Source of the DNA: Chromobacterium haemolyticum DSM 19808
Lineage (GTDB): Bacteria > Pseudomonadota > Gammaproteobacteria > Burkholderiales > Chromobacteriaceae
Assembly: GCF_000711885.1 (NCBI RefSeq)
Contig: NZ_JONK01000021.1
Location: 1-64,000, forward strand
Length of the DNA stretch: 64,000 bases
Direction: 5' to 3'
Positions 36,816-44,060 of this stretch are shown here, piece after piece. The notes under the pieces are model-generated. The model made no database searches and was not told the DNA's origin. It saw nothing but the letters and a program-made list of their open reading frames with translations. The first letter of the stretch is position 1; each line of letters opens with the position of its first letter. The position numbers were made by a program, and so were the translations under genes.

Positions 36816-37618
36816 GCGCTGAGCGGGCCCACCTCGCTGTCGGCGACTCCGCCGCCGGCATGCTGAACGCGCTGCGACGCGACGGCCTGCTCAACGGCGA
36901 AGTCCTACCCTTCATCGAAGATCTAAGCGCCGGCCCGCTTCTGGACGCCGACGCCATCGATCAAGGCCTGCGCCTGGCCTGGCACCAACAACTGCTACAA
37001 GCTCAACCCTGGCTGCCGGAATACGAGGACGGCTGGCTGCTCCGCCACCAGGCCAGCCGCAAGGCGCTGCTGCGGCTTCTGGAACAGCCGCGCCCGCTCA
37101 CCATCTGGCTGGGCCGCAACGCCGGCGACCACCTGACGCTGGCGCTGTTGGCAGAACAACTGCCGGCGCACTGCCCGCTGTCCGTCATCGCCGTGCCGGA
37201 ACCGGCATGGCAAGCCGGCGACGAGATGGCGGAATGGAGTCTGGCCATGCTGCCGCTGGAACAGCTGGCCGCCTGCCGGCCGCTGCAACGCCCGCTCAGC
37301 GCCGCGGAACGGCAAGCGCTGGCCGCGCAATGGCGCCACTGGCGCGAACGCGGCCAGGGACTACGCCGCTGGCAGGACAACACCATCGTTGAAGCGCCGC
37401 TGGAGCATTACGATGCGCTGCTGCTGGAACAGGCCGGCGCGGACCCGCTCGCTATCCAGCGCCTGGTCGGCGCCGCGTTCATCCGCATCCGGGACGCACT
37501 GGTTTCATCCGACCTTCTGTTCTGGCGCGTACAGCAACTGCTGCGCGCGGGTCGGCTCTGCGCCGAAAGCGCGGCTGGAACAGCGGGTTCTTCCCCGCGA
37601 ATCCGCCGCTGCGCCTGA
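36812..37618 (+). CDS. DUF1835-domain protein
   Basis: The 268-residue soluble protein begins HLAVGDSAAGMLNALRRDG, then LPFIEDLSAGPL, IWLGRNAGDHLTL and a C-terminal helical part with a DALVSSDLLFWRVQQLL tail. This matches DUF1835 (with a DUF3658-like C-terminus); the function is unknown. It is coupled to cysE by a four-base overlap. The last 20 residues (AESAAGTAG onward) look atypical, so a late frameshift relative to relatives is possible. Confidence 0.7.
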   Translation: MSAERAHLAVGDSAAGMLNALRRDGLLNGEVLPFIEDLSAGPLLDADAIDQGLRLAWHQQLLQAQPWLPEYEDGWLLRHQASRKALLRLLEQPRPLTIWLGRNAGDHLTLALLAEQLPAHCPLSVIAVPEPAWQAGDEMAEWSLAMLPLEQLAACRPLQRPLSAAERQALAAQWRHWRERGQGLRRWQDNTIVEAPLEHYDALLLEQAGADPLAIQRLVGAAFIRIRDALVSSDLLFWRVQQLLRAGRLCAESAAGTAGSSPRIRRCA

Positions 37619-37762
37619 AGCCCAGTTGCTACAGCGCGACATCTGCCCTGAAGGACTACAGCAAGCGCTTGGTGATGCACAGCCGCGCGGGTAAAATCCC
37701 AGCCCTTGACGCCTGCCCCGCCATTGAATGGCAGCGTCCTGCATCCTCAGGAACCCCACCCC

Positions 37763-38605
37763 ATGAATGTCAGAGTTGTCGACTACCACGCGCCGGACGC
37801 CGCGGAACAATTCACCCGTTCGCTGCACGAAACCGGCTTCGGCGTGCTGGTCAATCATCCGGTACCCCAGGACCTGGTCGAAAAAATCTATGCGGACTGG
37901 CTTGCCTTCTTCAACAGCCAGGCCAAATACGACTACGCCTTCTCCATGGAGCGCCAGGACGGCTGGTTTTCCCCGGAGGTGTCGGAAACCGCCAAGGGCT
38001 CAAGCCTGAAAGACATCAAGGAATACTTCCACATCTACCCGTGGGGCCGTGTACCGCCGGAACTCAAGGCGGATGCCGACCGCTACTACGCCGTCGCCAA
38101 CCAGTTGGCTCAAGAACTGCTGTCCTGGGTGCAGCAATACACCCCGGCCCACATCGCCGCCAGCTACACCGAACCGCTGTCCCACATGATCGCAGACAGC
38201 CAGAAGACCCTGCTGCGCGTGCTGCGCTATCCGCCACTCACCGGCCGGGAACCCGCCGGCTCGCTGCGCGCCGCCGCCCACGGCGACATCAATCTGCTGA
38301 CCATCCTGCCCGCCGCCAACGAACCTGGCCTGCAAGTACAGGACAAGCAAGGCGAGTGGCTGGACGTGCCCTGTGATTTCGGCACCCTGGTGGTCAATAT
38401 CGGCGACATGCTGCAAGAAGCCTCCGGCGGCTACTACCCGTCCACCCAGCACCGCGTGGTCAACCCCACCGGCGAAGGCGCGACCAAGAGCCGCATCTCG
38501 CTGCCGCTGTTCCTGCACCCGCGGCCGGAAGTCGTGCTGTCCAACCGCTACACCGCGGACAGCTATCTGAACGAGCGCCTACGCGAACTGGGCGTCAAAC
38601 AGTAA
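37763..38605 (+). CDS. Isopenicillin N synthase-like 2-oxoglutarate/Fe(II) oxygenase
   Basis: The 280-residue protein belongs to the IPNS-like dioxygenases. Iron ligands are His and Asp in AAHGDINLLTIL and His in STQHRVVNP; RISLPLFLHP supplies the Arg-x-Ser that binds 2-oxoglutarate. ETGFGVLVNHPVP is the usual N-terminal DIOX_N feature. Substrates range from peptides to plant-hormone-like compounds, so a specific reaction cannot be given. ATG 37763 is chosen on family alignment, with AGGA upstream. Confidence 0.85.
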   Translation: MNVRVVDYHAPDAAEQFTRSLHETGFGVLVNHPVPQDLVEKIYADWLAFFNSQAKYDYAFSMERQDGWFSPEVSETAKGSSLKDIKEYFHIYPWGRVPPELKADADRYYAVANQLAQELLSWVQQYTPAHIAASYTEPLSHMIADSQKTLLRVLRYPPLTGREPAGSLRAAAHGDINLLTILPAANEPGLQVQDKQGEWLDVPCDFGTLVVNIGDMLQEASGGYYPSTQHRVVNPTGEGATKSRISLPLFLHPRPEVVLSNRYTADSYLNERLRELGVKQ

Positions 38606-38611
38606 GCCCCT

Positions 38612-38639
38612 GCCGGCGGAAGCCCCACTCTCCGCCGGC
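38612..38639 (+). terminator. Hairpin after the 2OG oxygenase gene
   Basis: GCCGGCGGA and TCCGCCGGC pair perfectly around a ten-base loop seven bases past the stop codon. There is no T-run, so termination is uncertain. Confidence 0.5.
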
Positions 38640-38718
38640 GGATTCCACAATTAAGATCAAACATTCATTAGTGTTACGCTATCGACTTGAGCAAAAGAAT
38701 CAACTGGCACACATAAAT

Positions 38719-38737
38719 GAGAATGACTATCATTCAG
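38719..38737 (+). promoter_or_regulatory. Fur box
   Basis: GAGAATGACTATCATTCAG matches 13 of 19 positions of the Fur consensus GATAATGATAATCATTATC, including the AATGA and ATCATT core. It lies 26 bp before the DUF2061 start, where Fur would block transcription in iron-replete cells. Confidence 0.65.
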
Positions 38738-38762
38738 TTAATTCTCACCGAGGAGCCTAGCC

Positions 38763-38993
38763 ATGCTCAAGACCATCACCTTCGCCATCTGCCATTTCAC
38801 TGTCGCCTTCAGCGTGGCCTATCTACTGACCGGCAATATCGGCGTTTCCAGCCTGCTGGCCCTGGTGGAACCGCTGGTCAACACCGTGGCTTATTACTTC
38901 CACGAAAAAGTGTGGGACCGCATCCGCGGCCGCAAGGCCCAAGCCGCCGAAACCGGCGCTGCCGGGCACAACGCCCTGTTCCATCAGCACTGA
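38763..38993 (+). CDS. DUF2061 small membrane protein
   Basis: This 76-residue protein has two hydrophobic helices (about 4-23 and 28-46) and the DUF2061 pattern KTITFAICHFTVAFSVAYLLTG, in pieces, then EPLVNTVAYYFHEKVWDRI. The function of the family is unknown. GAGGAG stands ten bases before ATG 38763. The Fur box upstream suggests induction on iron limitation. Confidence 0.82.
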   Translation: MLKTITFAICHFTVAFSVAYLLTGNIGVSSLLALVEPLVNTVAYYFHEKVWDRIRGRKAQAAETGAAGHNALFHQH

Positions 38994-39003
38994 CTTCTTC
39001 GAC

Positions 39004-39028
39004 GCCGTGCCCGCTCACCGGGCACGGC
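39004..39028 (+). terminator. Terminator of the DUF2061 gene
   Basis: GCCGTGCCCG and CGGGCACGGC form a perfect ten-pair stem, followed at a short distance by a pyrimidine-rich tract ending in seven T. Confidence 0.75.
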
Positions 39029-39066
39029 CCCTTCCCCTCCGCTCCCTTTTTTTCATCATGCCAATG

Positions 39067-39088
39067 AATTTCTGTGTTGACAGAAATT
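39067..39088 (+). promoter_or_regulatory. Operator 1 of the GbsR/MarR-like regulator
   Basis: AATTTCTGT and ACAGAAATT are perfect nine-base arms separated by GTTG. The site covers a consensus -35 (TTGACA, 39077-39082). Seventeen bases on stands TATTGT (39100-39105). The same palindrome recurs before the next operon (39700-39719), also followed by TTTC-R-GAAAC. Confidence 0.75.
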
Positions 39089-39112
39089 TCGGAAACAAAT
39101 ATTGTTAACCCC

Positions 39113-39640
39113 ATGGAACTGACACCCGTATCTCAACGCTTCGTGCTGCACTGGGGCGAAATGGGCACCCGCTGGGGCGTGAACCGCACCGTTGCTCAAA
39201 TACACGCGCTGCTGTTCATTACCGGACGCCCGCTGAACGCCGAGGAACTGGCCGACACCCTCAACGTGGCCCGCTCCAACATCAGCAATAGTCTGAAAGA
39301 GCTGCAAAACTGGCAACTGATCCGCACCGTGCATGTGCTGGGCGACCGCCGCGACCACTTCGAGACCTCGGGCGATGTCTGGGAACTGTTCCGCATCATC
39401 GTGGCGGAGCGGCAACGCCGCGAAATCGAACCCACGCTGCTGGTGCTGAAGGAATGCATGGACAGCCCGGACTTTCAGCAGGAAAGCCCGCTGGCGCAGG
39501 AACGCATCCGCAACACCTGGCAGTTCATGGACACGCTGACCTCCTGGACCCGTGAAATGCTGCGGCTGTCCACCGCCACCCTGAGCCGGGTATTGAAGAT
39601 GGGCGCCAGCATCCAGAAGCTGCTGGGCCGGGACAAGTAA
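39113..39640 (+). CDS. GbsR/MarR-like transcriptional regulator
   Basis: The 175-residue protein has a winged helix-turn-helix (about 30-90): AELADTLNVARSNISNSLKEL is the recognition unit and LGDRRDHFETSGDVWELFRII the wing and linker typical of the GbsR branch. Helices at the C-terminus probably dimerise. ATG 39113 has no Shine-Dalgarno sequence, and a good promoter ends at 39105, so transcription would start at or next to the ATG (leaderless mRNA). Its palindromic operator overlaps the -35 box, which predicts autorepression. Confidence 0.85.
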   Translation: MELTPVSQRFVLHWGEMGTRWGVNRTVAQIHALLFITGRPLNAEELADTLNVARSNISNSLKELQNWQLIRTVHVLGDRRDHFETSGDVWELFRIIVAERQRREIEPTLLVLKECMDSPDFQQESPLAQERIRNTWQFMDTLTSWTREMLRLSTATLSRVLKMGASIQKLLGRDK

Positions 39641-39699
39641 ACACACGGCGCGGGTTGGATCGGCGCAGCCACAATGCCCGCCCTTTTTTTTGCCACTAT

Positions 39700-39719
39700 A
39701 TTTCTGTTTTGACAGAAAT
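39700..39719 (+). promoter_or_regulatory. Operator 2, upstream of the membrane/SDR operon
   Basis: ATTTCTGT and ACAGAAAT are perfect eight-base arms around TTTG, a near copy of operator 1. TATATT just upstream (39697-39702) could be the -10 box, which would place the operator over the start of transcription. AAGGAG and ATG 39742 follow. Confidence 0.7.
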
Positions 39720-39741
39720 TTCAGAAACCAAGGAGAACACC

Positions 39742-40113
39742 ATGAGCGGATTCATCATCAGCATGATCATCATCCCCCTGTTGTGCGGCCTGCTGTGCTG
39801 GTGGCTGCTGGCCGGGCCTTTGCGGCAAGTGACCCAAGCGCTTTGCGAGCACGGCGCTGGCGGCCCGTTCTGGCAACGCGCCTTCTTGATCCTGATCCTG
39901 GCCGGCCCGCTGCTAGCCGTGCTGCTGTTCGCGCCTGACGTCCCCTCCGCCTCCTTATGGCTGGACATCCGCGGCATCCTGATGTGGGCCTTGCTGGGCG
40001 TAGTGGCGCAAATGCTGGTGCTGTTGCGTCTGGTGTGGCGACAAGTGGCGCCGCGTCCCGGCGCCCATCAGGTCCAAACCGCGCCGGCCGCTCCCCGGGA
40101 GGCTACGCAATGA
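39742..40113 (+). CDS. Small membrane protein of unknown function
   Basis: This 123-residue protein has three hydrophobic segments (about 3-25, 43-62 and 70-92) and a charged, proline-rich C-terminal tail. I recognise no family. AAGGAG before ATG 39742 fixes the start. It is the first gene of a tight operon (four-base overlaps with the next genes) under the twin palindromic operator. Confidence 0.7.
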   Translation: MSGFIISMIIIPLLCGLLCWWLLAGPLRQVTQALCEHGAGGPFWQRAFLILILAGPLLAVLLFAPDVPSASLWLDIRGILMWALLGVVAQMLVLLRLVWRQVAPRPGAHQVQTAPAAPREATQ

Positions 40114-40949
40114 AGATACTGCTCTTGGGCGGCAGCGGCTTCATCGGCCGGCCGCTGCGTCAGCGCCTGGAACAAGACGGTCATCACGTCAGCGCGCCCA
40201 GCCGTCGCCAGTTGGATCTGCGCCAGCCGCGCGCCGACTGGCGTTACTGGCTGGAAAACGTCGACGTGGTGGTCAACGCCGCCGGCCAACTGCTGGACCG
40301 CCCGGCCGGCGCGCTGGAAGCCATTCATCACCTGGGGCCGCTGCAGTTGGCCAGCATGGCCTATCAGGCCGATGTCCGCCGCTGGGTGCAATTGTCGGCC
40401 CTCGGCGCGGATCCGCAAGCGGACACCCTGTTCCTGGCCGGCAAGGGCCGCGGCGACGCCGCCCTGCTGGCCAGCGGCCTGGAGGCGCGCATCGCGCGCC
40501 CCTCGCTGATCTACGGTCCACAAGGCGCCAGCAGCCGTCTGCTGCTGCAACTGGCGCGGCTGCCGCTGTGGCTGCTGCCCGATGGCGGCAGCCAACAGGT
40601 GCAGCCGGTCGCGCGCGACGACGTGATCGACGGTCTGGCGAGGCTGGCCGCGGCCGATGAAGCGCCGGAGGGCGTCGTCGATTTCGTCGGCGCCGAAGCG
40701 CTGACGCTGGCTGACTATCTGCGCCAGCTGCGCCAACTGCAAGGTCTGCCCTCGCCCGCCTACATACTCAACCTGCCGCCTCAAGCCAGCCGGGCGCTGG
40801 CGACGCTGGCCGAACGCTGGCCGGCCAGCCTGATCAGCCGCGATACCCTGACCATGCTGAACCGCGGCAGCTGCGGCGACCCGGCCGCCCTCGGCGCGCT
40901 GCTGCAACGCGCCCCGCTGGCCAGCAGCCAATTCCGGGAAGCGCCATGA
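40110..40949 (+). CDS. NAD(P)-binding SDR/epimerase-like protein
   Basis: The 279-residue protein starts with the dinucleotide-binding loop LLLGGSGFIGRPL (GxxGxxG) and continues with DVVVNAAGQ and ARPSLIYGP, as in atypical SDR proteins related to complex I assembly factor NDUFA9-like members. The usual catalytic YxxxK is not evident, so it may bind cofactor without classical dehydrogenase activity. GGGAGG precedes ATG 40110, which overlaps the previous stop. Confidence 0.78.
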   Translation: MKILLLGGSGFIGRPLRQRLEQDGHHVSAPSRRQLDLRQPRADWRYWLENVDVVVNAAGQLLDRPAGALEAIHHLGPLQLASMAYQADVRRWVQLSALGADPQADTLFLAGKGRGDAALLASGLEARIARPSLIYGPQGASSRLLLQLARLPLWLLPDGGSQQVQPVARDDVIDGLARLAAADEAPEGVVDFVGAEALTLADYLRQLRQLQGLPSPAYILNLPPQASRALATLAERWPASLISRDTLTMLNRGSCGDPAALGALLQRAPLASSQFREAP

Positions 40950-41314
40950 ATCCGTCCACACGCAATATTGAATACGCGCTGGCGGCGCTGTGGCTGTGGA
41001 GCGGCCTACAGCCGCCGCTCAGCGCCTGGGACGCGTCCATCGTCATGCTGCAGCGTTTGCCGCTACCCGTCGGCTGGGCAGCGCCGCTCTTTCTCGCCGC
41101 CTGCGGCCTGGACCTCGCCTTCGGTCTGCTGACCCTACTGCGCCCCTGCCGCGCCTTGTGGCGGGCCCAGGCCGCCGCGGTCGCCGGCTATAGCCTTACG
41201 CTGGCGATCTGGCTGCCGGAAAACTGGCTGCATCCGTTCGCGCCATTAATGAAAAACCTGCCCATTCTGGCCATGCTGCTTTGGCTGGGCGCTCGCCGGG
41301 AGACTCTCTCATGA
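40946..41314 (+). CDS. DoxX-like membrane protein
   Basis: This 122-residue protein has four helices with the DoxX_3-like pattern IEYALAALWLWSGLQP, LPLPVGWAAPLFLAACGLDLAFGLL and ENWLHPFAPLMKNLPILAMLLWL, in pieces. DoxX relatives take part in redox functions at the membrane, but the role here is unknown. Four-base overlaps with both neighbours indicate coupled translation. Confidence 0.75.
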   Translation: MNPSTRNIEYALAALWLWSGLQPPLSAWDASIVMLQRLPLPVGWAAPLFLAACGLDLAFGLLTLLRPCRALWRAQAAAVAGYSLTLAIWLPENWLHPFAPLMKNLPILAMLLWLGARRETLS

Positions 41315-41781
41315 ACGTCTATCTCGTGGTCAAAACCTTGCATATCCTGTCCGCCACCCTGATGGTGGGCACCGGCTTCGGCTCCGCCTTCTACATGTTC
41401 TTCGTCAACCGCGGCCGCCAGAGCGCAGCCCAGGCCGAGGTAGCGCGGCTTGTGGTGCGCGCCGACTGGTGGTTCACCACTCCAGCAGTGATTTTTCAGC
41501 CGCTGTCCGGTCTGTGGCTGGCGCGGCAGGCCGGTTGGCCTCTGGCCAGCGGCTGGCTGCTCACCTCCATAGGACTGTTCCTGTTCGCCGGCCTGTGCTG
41601 GCTGCCGGTACTGCGGCTGCAAATCCGCATGGCGACGATGGCGCGCGCCGCCGTCGCCGCCGGCCAACCGCTGCCGGCGCGCTACTGGCGTTACGCCCGC
41701 TATTGGGAATGCCTGGGCTATCCGGCCTTTCTGGCCATGCTTAGCACATACTCCCTTATGGTGATAAAACCGGCTGGTTGA
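41311..41781 (+). CDS. DUF2269 membrane protein
   Basis: The 156-residue protein has four helices and the DUF2269 features LVVKTLHILSATLMVGTGFGSAFYM and RADWWFTTPAVIFQPLSG, in pieces. The conserved His in the first helix and the Trp-rich turn recall heme- or quinone-handling proteins; that is only suggestive. It is the last gene of the regulator-controlled operon and overlaps the DoxX-like gene by four bases. Confidence 0.8.
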   Translation: MNVYLVVKTLHILSATLMVGTGFGSAFYMFFVNRGRQSAAQAEVARLVVRADWWFTTPAVIFQPLSGLWLARQAGWPLASGWLLTSIGLFLFAGLCWLPVLRLQIRMATMARAAVAAGQPLPARYWRYARYWECLGYPAFLAMLSTYSLMVIKPAG

Positions 41782-41850
41782 GTTGAAAAGCAGATAAAAT
41801 GCCTGGTTTTTATTATTCAAGCCCGAATCACGGCTTGATCTCTCTGCAAT

Positions 41851-43941
41851 ATGTCGCTCACTCCTCATTCCTGCATCGATGCCAAAGCTTACCGGCCGGA
41901 CATCGACGGCTTGCGCGCACTGGCCGTGCTCAGCGTGGTCGCCTTCCACATCGGCCTGCCTGGATTCGGCGGCGGCTTTGTCGGCGTAGACATTTTTTTC
42001 GTCATTTCCGGTTTTCTGATCAGCGGCCTGCTACGTCAGGAATTGCTGGCGCAAGGCCGCATTGACTTCAAGGCATTCTACGCGCGTCGCATCCGCAGAC
42101 TGGCTCCGGCCCTAGCGCTGGTGCTGGCCGCCAGCCTGGTTGTAGCCTATTTCGTGATGCTGCCGGACGACCAGATAAAACTGGGACGAGAAGTGCGTGC
42201 GGTTGCCACATTGTCCGCTAACCATCACTTTCTCAAGCACGCCTTCGATTATTTCGACTCCGACGCCGACCTCAAAGTCTTCCTTCACACTTGGTCGCTG
42301 GCGGTGGAGGAGCAATATTATCTGGTCTGGCCCTTGCTGCTATGGGCCGTTTTCCGTCTGAGCAAGGCGGATCGCCATGTTACCGACTCGCGAATGCGCT
42401 TGGCGCTGGGTGCGGTCCTGCTTGGATCACTGTGCTTGAGCTTATGGCTAAGCTATCGCGATACGCCGCAAGCCTTTTATCTGATGCCCGCCCGCGCCTG
42501 GGAATTCGCCGCCGGCTCCTTGCTGGCTTTGCTACCGCCCCCGCGCGGAGGCCGGCGTCTGGCTTTGCCCATCGCTGCTCTCGGCCTGGCGCTGTTGCTG
42601 GGGTCAATCGCGCTGCTGAATGAGCGTATGGTCTTTCCCGGCGTCATTGTGTTACTGCCGGTCATCGGCAGCGTGCTATTCATTCTGGCCGGCATGCTGG
42701 ACGCATCCAACCCGATAAGCCGCTGCATCGGCTCTCGTCCGTGGACCAGCATCGGTCTGCTGTCCTACGGCTTTTATCTGTGGCATTGGCCACTGCTGGC
42801 GCTGGGCCGCTACTGGGGCCTGGGCGAGCGCGACCTCACCCGCGACATGCTCTTGGGCGGCGTCCTGGCGCTGGCTCTGGCCTGGCTGAGCTACCGCTAT
42901 GTGGAGCAACCACTGCGCCGAGGGCAATGGCGAAAGCTGCGCGACGTCAAATCCACGCTGCGGACCGGCCTGAGCATCACTCTCGGCCTGTGGCTGCTGG
43001 GGACTGCCGCTATGTACCTGCCCAAGCGCTTCCCTTGGCCGGGGCAGCAAAATATTCTGCAGGCCAAACGCGACGCTTTTCATTTTGTTGGCGATTGCGG
43101 CATGCCGGCCGACGGTGCCCCTTTGCCCTCACGCTCGCAATGCCTGATCGGCTCGCCCGGCGCTCCGCTTAAACTGCTGGCCTGGGGCGACTCCCATACC
43201 GATCATCTGATGCCGCTGTACGACACACTGGCCAAAGAGAGCGGCGTCGCCGTCCTGCGCCGGGTCTACCACGGCTGCCCGCCCCTGGCCGACGCCATGC
43301 CCGTGGGCGAAGGCAAAAAACGTAGTTGGTGCCTCAACTTCGCCCGAGCCGTGCGCGCGGAACTACCTCAGTTGGCGGCCCAAGGCGTCACCGGCGTACT
43401 CCTCAATGCGCGCTGGAACAGCTACACCGCCCAAGACTTGCCGGGCAGGCCCGCCATGACCGGGCTGGTTGCCGCAGGCCTTGACGGCACTCCCAACCTA
43501 TCCGGCGGCATGAAGGCCGGCGTCGCTCCGCTAGACCGCGCCACCTCGCTGCAAGTCCTGGAACAATCGTTGAACCGCAACGCGCAAGACATGGCCGGCC
43601 TGGGACTGAAGATCGTCCTGGTGCTGCCGGAAGCGGAGATGAGCAAGTCGCCGCCGGAATGCGTCGCCCGCTTGGGCGCTGCGGCCTGCGATGTTCGGCG
43701 TGCTGAAGTTGAGAGCCGTCGCCTGCAAATTGTTCAGCTATTGCAACGCGTCGCCGCCCGTCACGCGAATATCCGCCTGTGGGAGCCTTTGGACCAGTTC
43801 TGCGACGCCAAAACCTGCTTCGCCAGCCGTGATGGCAAAGTGCGCTATCAAGACAAGGACCACATCACCGCCAGCATGGCGCTGACCTTGACGGAAAGCT
43901 TCCGTCCCAGCTTCGACTGGGCAAGAAGCGCCGAGCGCTAA
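41851..43941 (+). CDS. O-antigen acetylase-type acyltransferase with SGNH domain (OafA/YrhL-like)
   Basis: The 696-residue protein has an Acyltransferase_3 membrane domain (about 15-375, ten helices; YRPDIDGLRALAVLSVVAFHI with the catalytic His, FFVISGFLI, and RRIRRLAPAL) and a C-terminal SGNH hydrolase-like domain (about 430-690; LLAWGDSHTDHLMP with the Ser). Such proteins acetylate O-antigen or other envelope glycans. There is no strong ribosome site at ATG 41851. It stands alone, with a terminator behind it. Confidence 0.9.
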   Translation: MSLTPHSCIDAKAYRPDIDGLRALAVLSVVAFHIGLPGFGGGFVGVDIFFVISGFLISGLLRQELLAQGRIDFKAFYARRIRRLAPALALVLAASLVVAYFVMLPDDQIKLGREVRAVATLSANHHFLKHAFDYFDSDADLKVFLHTWSLAVEEQYYLVWPLLLWAVFRLSKADRHVTDSRMRLALGAVLLGSLCLSLWLSYRDTPQAFYLMPARAWEFAAGSLLALLPPPRGGRRLALPIAALGLALLLGSIALLNERMVFPGVIVLLPVIGSVLFILAGMLDASNPISRCIGSRPWTSIGLLSYGFYLWHWPLLALGRYWGLGERDLTRDMLLGGVLALALAWLSYRYVEQPLRRGQWRKLRDVKSTLRTGLSITLGLWLLGTAAMYLPKRFPWPGQQNILQAKRDAFHFVGDCGMPADGAPLPSRSQCLIGSPGAPLKLLAWGDSHTDHLMPLYDTLAKESGVAVLRRVYHGCPPLADAMPVGEGKKRSWCLNFARAVRAELPQLAAQGVTGVLLNARWNSYTAQDLPGRPAMTGLVAAGLDGTPNLSGGMKAGVAPLDRATSLQVLEQSLNRNAQDMAGLGLKIVLVLPEAEMSKSPPECVARLGAAACDVRRAEVESRRLQIVQLLQRVAARHANIRLWEPLDQFCDAKTCFASRDGKVRYQDKDHITASMALTLTESFRPSFDWARSAER

Positions 43942-43954
43942 ACCCGCCCCTGCG

Positions 43955-43980
43955 AATGGCAGCCTCTTGGCTGCCATTTT
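43955..43980 (+). terminator. Terminator of the acyltransferase gene
   Basis: AATGGCAGCC, loop TCTT and GGCTGCCATT form a perfect ten-pair stem ending in TTTT. Confidence 0.85.
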
Positions 43981-44060
43981 CGCTTTTCCCCACGCAATGC
44001 CGACGACGTCGACGCCTAGTGTAAAATGGCGTTTTGCCTGAACCAGATAGACACCTCGCC

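Noticed and set aside
37389..37694. An open frame overlapping the end of the DUF1835 gene as a separate gene
   Set aside because: It has no ribosome site or motif; at most its tail could be the ancestral C-terminus of the DUF1835 protein after a frameshift.
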